Source of the DNA: Candidatus Baltobacteraceae bacterium
Lineage (GTDB): Bacteria > Vulcanimicrobiota > Vulcanimicrobiia > Vulcanimicrobiales > Vulcanimicrobiaceae
DNA length: 64,000 nt
Assembly (NCBI GenBank): GCA_036488875.1
Contig: DASXGW010000002.1
Span: 124,001 to 188,000 of the forward strand
Direction: 5' to 3'
This document shows positions 59,148 to 64,000 of this stretch, piece after piece (within the stretch, counting starts at the first letter, position 1; every line of letters starts with the position of its first letter). The position numbers and the translations under genes were made by a program. The notes under the pieces were generated by a model. It saw only the letters and a list, made by a program, of their open reading frames with translations. It was not told where the DNA came from and made no database searches.

Positions 59148-60556
59148 GGGCTCGGCGTAACCTCGGCGAGCGCAGTTGCCATGACGTCGCGTGCTATTGG
59201 GGCCGCATAGGTGGCGCCGTAGCCGACGTTCTCGACGACGACCGCCACGGCGACGCGCGGATGCTCGGCGGGAGCGAAAGCGACGAACCACGCGTGCGAA
59301 CGGCCCGCCGGATTGGTCGCGGTCCCGGTCTTGCCGGCCACCGTCACGTGGGGTATCTGTGCCGGGGTGCCGGTTCCGCGCTGCACGACGGCGATCATCA
59401 TCTTGGTAACGTTCGCGGCGGAGTCGGGCGATACCGGGTTTCCAAGCGTGCTCGAGGAGTAGACGCTCGCTACCGCGCCGTCGCGTACGATCTGCCGGAC
59501 GATGTAGGGGCGCGGCTCCGCGCCGGCGTTGGCAATGGTGGCATCGATGAGCGCCATCTGCAGCGGCGACATCAAGAGGGCGCCCTGACCGAAGCCCATC
59601 TGGGCGAGCTCGCCGGGAACGATCGTATCCTTCGGAGGCACCCCGGCGTGGGCGGCCGGAAGCTGAAAGTCCAGCGAGGCGCCGATACCCCAACGCGACA
59701 GATAGTCGTAAAACGTATTGACACCCATCTTGAGCGCGATCTGCGCGAAGTCGACGTTGCTCGACAGCGCGAACGCGCGCGTGACGTCGCCGTAACCGGT
59801 CGCTTCGCTTTCGTTGTCGTGCAGCGTGAAGTTCCCGATGACGAGGTATCCCGGATCGTCGAAGCGGGAATCCATCGCGATGGTTCCGCTGTCGAGCGCC
59901 GCCGCCGCGGTGAAAACTTTGAACGTCGAGCCGGGCGGATAGAGTCCGTCGAGCGCGCGATCCAGCAGCGGGCTGCTCGGGTCGCGCTCGAGCGAGGGAA
60001 ATAATGTGTCGAAGTCGTTGGGATCGTAGCTGGGAACGCTGGCCATCGCCAGCACCGCTCCCGTGCGCGGGTCCAGCGCGACGCCGGCCGCTTTCGGATA
60101 CTGTGCGAGCAGTTCGTACAAACGCTGCTGCACGGAGGGGACGATTGTCGTCACGACGTCGGCGCCGCGCGAGATGACGGACTCTCCGCGTATGGCGGCG
60201 CGGATCTCGTCGAGCTGCGCCGTCGGATCGCCGGTGGTGTCGGGCGGCGTCAAGGCGCGATCGAAGGCGTCTTCGAGACCCGCCGTGCCGTAACGCGCCG
60301 AGAGATAGCCGAGCGGCTGCGCAAACGCAGCACCCAACGGATACACGCGTTTACCGTTCTGCGTCTCGGCGAGCACGGTACCGTCGGTCGCCAGGATGCG
60401 GCCGCGGTGGATATCGAGCAGCGCGTGACGCGGGTTATTGGGACGCGACGCGATGGACGGGCCTTCGACGACGGCGATGACGATTTGCCGAATCGCCAAC
60501 GCCGCAAAGAGCAGCACGAAGAGAAACGAGAGCCGGCCGATCGCGCGATTGGTCAC
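59144..60556 (-). CDS. Penicillin-binding protein, transpeptidase (PbpA-like)
   Basis: A 470-residue class B-like PBP. N-terminal membrane helix (RLSFLFVLLFAALAIRQIVI), a short pedestal (HRGRILATDGTVLAETQNGK), then the transpeptidase domain with SxxK in YPPGSTFKVF, SxN in ALSSNVDFAQ, and KTGT in VAGKTGTATNPAG. It cross-links stem peptides, the target of beta-lactams. PBP-pknB adjacency is as in mycobacterial pbpA-pknB, suggesting kinase-controlled wall synthesis; a rodA is not next to it. The start ATG (60556) overlaps the preceding gene by four bases. Confidence 0.93.
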   Translation of the reverse strand: MTNRAIGRLSFLFVLLFAALAIRQIVIAVVEGPSIASRPNNPRHALLDIHRGRILATDGTVLAETQNGKRVYPLGAAFAQPLGYLSARYGTAGLEDAFDRALTPPDTTGDPTAQLDEIRAAIRGESVISRGADVVTTIVPSVQQRLYELLAQYPKAAGVALDPRTGAVLAMASVPSYDPNDFDTLFPSLERDPSSPLLDRALDGLYPPGSTFKVFTAAAALDSGTIAMDSRFDDPGYLVIGNFTLHDNESEATGYGDVTRAFALSSNVDFAQIALKMGVNTFYDYLSRWGIGASLDFQLPAAHAGVPPKDTIVPGELAQMGFGQGALLMSPLQMALIDATIANAGAEPRPYIVRQIVRDGAVASVYSSSTLGNPVSPDSAANVTKMMIAVVQRGTGTPAQIPHVTVAGKTGTATNPAGRSHAWFVAFAPAEHPRVAVAVVVENVGYGATYAAPIARDVMATALAEVTPSP

Positions 60557-61236
60557 GGGCTCGCGGGCGTCTCCGGCGCGCTTTCGCGCAAGACCGTGAA
60601 GCCGCTTTCGGTGCGAACGGCGAGATGCGGGCGTTCGCGATCGGCGTCGAGCAGCACATTGACCATTGCCCGCGCGATTGCTTCGTCAACCGCGCCGATC
60701 GTAAGGATCGCTTCGACCTGGAGCTCGCCTAACAGCGGCGGCGCCACGTACGCGCACGCCGGGAGCGTTTCGAAGTGCCGTTCTTCGTACGGACCGTTTC
60801 GCCACGGCCCGCGGCGCCCGAACACCTGGCCGTGATAGTCCCACGCGCACAGCTGCTTCTCTTTCCAGACGAACTCGTCGCGGACGCATAAGCGCCGACA
60901 CGCAGCACATTGAACGATTGCCGCGGCCGGATGCGCCAATCCGTCGGCAATGTCTTCGGGAACGTCTTCGATGTTGAGCACCGTTTCGTCGTCGAGCTTT
61001 TCGGGCAACGGCGCGTGCCAGCCGATGCGCGCGAGCAGGTCGACGTCGCGCAGCGGGGCGATGAACGCGCGGTCGTCTTCCGGCGGAAACGTGCGATCCG
61101 TCCAGTCGTAGAGCCCGCTGAGGGCGATGCCGACGTTCTGCCACGCGTCCCCGGTCACGACGCCGATCGGCGTCCATGCCAGCGGCACGAGGCGCGCGGT
61201 AATCGCGCCGCCCTCGGGAAGGAAGCTGTTGACCAC
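60553..61236 (-). CDS. Unknown zinc-ribbon-like protein between carB and the PBP
   Basis: A protein of about 227 residues from GTG 61236, longer if the frame upstream is used ([20 protein letters not shown] continues to the carB stop). It has a C-x2-C...C motif (QCAACRRLCVRDEFVWKEKQ with LC following), a probable zinc ribbon, after an acidic middle (EDVPEDIADGLAHPAA), and an alpha/beta end (AILTIGAVDEAIARAMVNVL LDAD). No family recognised. Upstream, CTA at 61296-61294 overlaps the carB TAG in the four-base geometry. It sits tight between carB and the PBP gene. Confidence 0.6.
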   Translation of the reverse strand: MVNSFLPEGGAITARLVPLAWTPIGVVTGDAWQNVGIALSGLYDWTDRTFPPEDDRAFIAPLRDVDLLARIGWHAPLPEKLDDETVLNIEDVPEDIADGLAHPAAAIVQCAACRRLCVRDEFVWKEKQLCAWDYHGQVFGRRGPWRNGPYEERHFETLPACAYVAPPLLGELQVEAILTIGAVDEAIARAMVNVLLDADRERPHLAVRTESGFTVLRESAPETPASP

Positions 61237-61292
61237 CGCGAGCGTGCTCAGATTGCCGCCCAGGATGAAGACGCGGGGCTCTTCGTGGATTT

Positions 61293-64000
61293 CTAGGATT
61301 CGATCGTCAGCGCTGCGTTGCGATACTCTTGCAAGCTCCGCGGCGGACCCGCCGTGCTTGCGAGGGCCTCCGCGAGCGCCCGAGCCGTATCCAGACTTGT
61401 CAAACACGCAATACTCGCTTCCACCGCAGCGCGACGGATTTTGTAGTTGTCGGAAATTTCGCGCGGCCCCTTGGCGTCGTTGATCACGAGGTCGACGCCG
61501 CGCGACGTGATGAGATCGAGTACGTGCGGCGAACCCTGCGCGATCTTGTTGATGCTTTCGCATCGAATGCCGGCCGCCTCGAGCACTGCACGCGTGCCGG
61601 GCGTCGCAACCAGCGTGTGCCCGAGCTCGGCGTACCGCCGCAGCACGGGAACGGCCTCCGCCTTCTCCTCGTCGGCGATCGACACGAGAATGCGTCCGCC
61701 GTCTCCGGGCAGACGCACGCCGGCGGCCAGAAATCCCTTGGCTAACGCCCCCGCGAACGTTTCGTCGATCCCGAGAACCTCGCCGGTGGATTTCATCTCC
61801 GGACCCAAGATCGTCTCGACGCCGCGCATCTTCGAGAACGAGAACACCGGGACTTTGACGACGACGTACGGCACGCGCGGATGTAAGCCGACGCCGTATT
61901 CCATGTCGCGCAGTTTTTCGCCGAGCGCGATCCGGGTCGCCGCGGCGACCATATTGATCCCCGTCGCCTTTTGAATGATCGGTACGGTGCGGCTGGCGCG
62001 CGGATTGGCCTCGATGATGTAGAGCGCGCTCTCGTGGATCACGAACTGGATATTGATGAGCCCCCGAATGCGCAGCTCGCGTGCGATGGCTAAAGTGACG
62101 TCGGCGATGTGGCGCTCCATGGCTTCGTCGATCGTCTGCGTCGGGTAGACGCTGATCGAGTCGCCGGAATGAATGCCCGCGCGCTCGATGTGCTCGAAGA
62201 TTCCCGGGATCATGATGTCGTCGCCGTCGCAGACTGCGTCGACTTCGATCTCTAAACCGCGCAGGTACTTGTCGACCAGCAGCGGCGCGTCGGGAAGAAT
62301 CGGGGGAGCCGACTCCGCGTACGACGCGAGCTGACCTTCGTTGTAGACGATTTCCATCGCTCGGCCGCCCAGAACGAACGACGGGCGCACGAGCACCGGA
62401 AAGCCGAGCTCGCGGGCGATGGCACGCGCCTCGCGGAAACTGCGCGCCGCTTTTCCTTCAGGCCGGGCGACGCCGAGCCGCGAAAGCGCCGCGTCGAACT
62501 GCTCGCGGTCCTCCGCCATGTCGAGCGAAGCGCGGTCGCTCCCGACGAGCGGAACGCCGCGCCGCTGCAGCTCGCCGGCTAAGTTGATGGCGGTTTGACC
62601 CCCGAAAGCCAGCATGACGCCGCGCGCGTTGGTCGCGCGATATGCGGCCTCCACTTCGTCGGCACCCGGCGGCTCGAAGACGAGGACGTCGGAAACGTCG
62701 AAATCGGTCGAGACGGTCTCGGGATTATTATTGACGATCACCGCGGAACGTCCGGCGTTGCGCAAGGCCCACGCGGCATGCACGCAGCTGTAATCGAACT
62801 CGATGCCTTGTCCGATGCGGATCGGTCCGCTTCCGACGACGACCACCGCCTCGTGCGGAGTCGGGCGCATCTCGTCCAGCTCGCCGCGCGAGAGGTAGTA
62901 GTACGGCGACTTTGCGGGAAACTCGCCCGCTGCCGTATCGACCATGCGAAACGCCGCCGGTACCGCTCCGTTGGATCGCGTCGTTTGCGTCGCGTAGCCG
63001 TACTCCAAAGCCTCGACGATATCGTCGTGACTCGGACTCTTTTGCAACCGAACTTCCAGCTCGACGAGGTCTGCAAATTCGTTGAGCCAAAATCGATCTA
63101 TCGTCGAGAGTTCGTGGATTCTTTCGATGGTCGATTCTCGAGCGGAAGGGGTTCTTCGAAGCAACTCAGCGACGGCGAAGAGCCTCTCGTGCGTGGGGCG
63201 CGCAACGATGCCTTCGAGTTCGGCATCACTCCACTCTTCGAAGCCGCCGGTGAGCGTCTCGCGTTTGAGATCGAGTCCGCGCACCGCCTTGAGCAGCGCG
63301 GCGCGAAACGTACGGCCGATTCCCATCGCTTCGCCGGTCGATTTCATCTGCGTGCCGAGGTGCGTGTCGGCGATGGGGAACTTGTCGAACGGCCAGCGCG
63401 GAATCTTGACCACCGTGTAGTCGAGGGTCGGCTCGTAGGCGGCCTTCGTGACGCCCGTGACCGGGTTGGGAATTTCGTCGAGCGTTTGTCCCAACGCGAT
63501 GCGCGTGGCGATCTTGGCAATCGGATAGCCGGTGGCTTTCGACGCGAGCGCCGAGCTGCGCGAGACGCGCGGATTGACTTCGATGATCGCGTATTCGCTG
63601 CGGTCGGGATGAAGCGCGAACTGAATGTTACAGCCGCCTTGCACCTCCAGCGCGCGAATGACGTTGACGCTGGCGCTGCGCAGCATCTGATATTCGCGGT
63701 CGGAGAGTGTCTGCGACGGCGCGACGACGATCGAATCGCCGGTATGCACGCCGACGGGATCGATATTCTCCATGTTGCAGACGATGATGCAGTTGCCGGC
63801 GCGATCCCGCAGGACTTCGTACTCGATCTCTTTCCAGCCCAACAGCGACGTTTCGACGAGCGCCTGGTGGATCAAGCTGGCATTGAGGCCGGCGTCGAGC
63901 GTCTGACGCAGCTGCTCCTCGTCGTACACGATGCCGCCGCCGGTTCCGCCGAGGGTGTACGCCGGGCGCACGACGAGCGGATAGCCGCTGCGCGCGGCAA
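61293..64000 (-). CDS. carB: Carbamoyl-phosphate synthase large subunit (cut by window end)
   Basis: CarB makes carbamoyl phosphate from bicarbonate, ATP and ammonia from CarA, feeding pyrimidines and arginine. About 902 C-terminal residues are present; roughly 170 N-terminal ones lie past the window, the frame being open to base 64000. Both ATP-grasp halves are seen ([40 protein letters not shown]), DEALGxx-type [17 protein letters not shown] and [17 protein letters not shown], the oligomerisation domain with [17 protein letters not shown], and a C-terminal MGS-like domain ([40 protein letters not shown]). Standard enzyme. Confidence 0.96.
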   Translation of the reverse strand, partial: AARSGYPLVVRPAYTLGGTGGGIVYDEEQLRQTLDAGLNASLIHQALVETSLLGWKEIEYEVLRDRAGNCIIVCNMENIDPVGVHTGDSIVVAPSQTLSDREYQMLRSASVNVIRALEVQGGCNIQFALHPDRSEYAIIEVNPRVSRSSALASKATGYPIAKIATRIALGQTLDEIPNPVTGVTKAAYEPTLDYTVVKIPRWPFDKFPIADTHLGTQMKSTGEAMGIGRTFRAALLKAVRGLDLKRETLTGGFEEWSDAELEGIVARPTHERLFAVAELLRRTPSARESTIERIHELSTIDRFWLNEFADLVELEVRLQKSPSHDDIVEALEYGYATQTTRSNGAVPAAFRMVDTAAGEFPAKSPYYYLSRGELDEMRPTPHEAVVVVGSGPIRIGQGIEFDYSCVHAAWALRNAGRSAVIVNNNPETVSTDFDVSDVLVFEPPGADEVEAAYRATNARGVMLAFGGQTAINLAGELQRRGVPLVGSDRASLDMAEDREQFDAALSRLGVARPEGKAARSFREARAIARELGFPVLVRPSFVLGGRAMEIVYNEGQLASYAESAPPILPDAPLLVDKYLRGLEIEVDAVCDGDDIMIPGIFEHIERAGIHSGDSISVYPTQTIDEAMERHIADVTLAIARELRIRGLINIQFVIHESALYIIEANPRASRTVPIIQKATGINMVAAATRIALGEKLRDMEYGVGLHPRVPYVVVKVPVFSFSKMRGVETILGPEMKSTGEVLGIDETFAGALAKGFLAAGVRLPGDGGRILVSIADEEKAEAVPVLRRYAELGHTLVATPGTRAVLEAAGIRCESINKIAQGSPHVLDLITSRGVDLVINDAKGPREISDNYKIRRAAVEASIACLTSLDTARALAEALASTAGPPRSLQEYRNAALTIES

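Noticed and set aside
59148-59693. N-terminal extension of the PASTA kinase frame
   Set aside because: Arg-rich translation of the PBP gene in another phase; the kinase domain starts cleanly at GTG 59147.
1-64000. CRISPR array, rRNA genes, insertion sequences or prophage
   Set aside because: No regularly spaced repeats, no rRNA segments, no transposase or phage structural genes were seen on either strand.

Overview
The window is a compact, high-GC (roughly 63-65 % by eye) bacterial chromosome segment, almost wholly coding, with many 1-4 base gene overlaps and frequent GTG and TTG starts. It mixes diderm envelope genes (a TonB-dependent receptor, Mla-type MCE/ABC lipid transport, lipoproteins) with signalling more often seen in monoderms (PASTA serine/threonine kinase, cdaA-cdaR-glmM, a ydaO-type c-di-AMP riboswitch, SpoIID/LytB). 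That mixture, together with STAND/BTAD regulators and stand-alone STAS proteins, suggests a deep-branching diderm such as Candidatus Eremiobacterota/Vulcanimicrobiota (WPS-2). This placement is inference from gene content, not a phylogenetic result.

Layout. 1-4.4 kb: aroC (cut by the window start)-aroK-aroB-priA. 4.4-5.8 kb: a more AT-rich patch of small orphan genes and a STAS protein. 5.8-9.0 kb (minus): ThrE-like exporter, rpsT, a membrane protein, rsgA. 9.0-13.6 kb (plus): unknown gene-cdaA-cdaR-glmM, then a c-di-AMP riboswitch and the NlpC/P60 hydrolase it should control, then a small membrane protein. 13.6-15.4 kb: tRNA-Gln followed by a lower-GC two-gene module, one gene with a HEPN-like motif. 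15.4-17.1 kb: DUF4242, DUF1835 and STAS proteins. 17.1-23.7 kb: a malate/glycolate block (glcF, two different malic enzymes, an Ldh-family dehydrogenase, mdh). 23.8-28.8 kb: unknown protein, HhH-GPD glycosylase, large TonB-dependent receptor. 28.8-32.8 kb: AT-richer secreted orphan, GNAT, STAND/BTAD regulator, tyrosine recombinase. 32.8-36.7 kb: GGDEF-EAL protein, GH114-like lipoprotein, DUF4097-like lipoprotein. 44.8-36.65 kb (minus): gmk-rpoZ-glmS-small protein-rph-small protein-mlaE-mlaF-mlaD-panE, probably one long operon. 44.8-49.6 kb: acyl-CoA synthetase, lipoprotein, NFACT protein, superoxide dismutase, a 38-residue membrane peptide with a PuuD-like membrane protein. 64.0-49.7 kb (minus): carB (cut by the window end)-Zn-ribbon protein-PBP-pknB-ruvC-ruvA-ruvB-spoIID-pilZ-queA-adenylate cyclase-quinone oxidoreductase, a 14-kb run without a usable intergenic gap.

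How the parts fit. c-di-AMP made by CdaA, with its regulator CdaR and with GlmM (amino-sugar synthesis), can feed straight into the riboswitch ahead of the adjacent cell-wall hydrolase. GlmS, the PASTA kinase/PBP pair and SpoIID make peptidoglycan supply and remodelling a recurring theme. Three nucleotide second-messenger systems are present: c-di-AMP, c-di-GMP (GGDEF-EAL, PilZ) and probably cAMP. The most unusual observations are the local c-di-AMP loop, the HEPN two-gene module beside tRNA-Gln, an MCE protein with what looks like a C-terminal outer-membrane beta domain, and three genes whose expected N-termini lead back to a four-base stop/start overlap carrying a non-canonical start codon.
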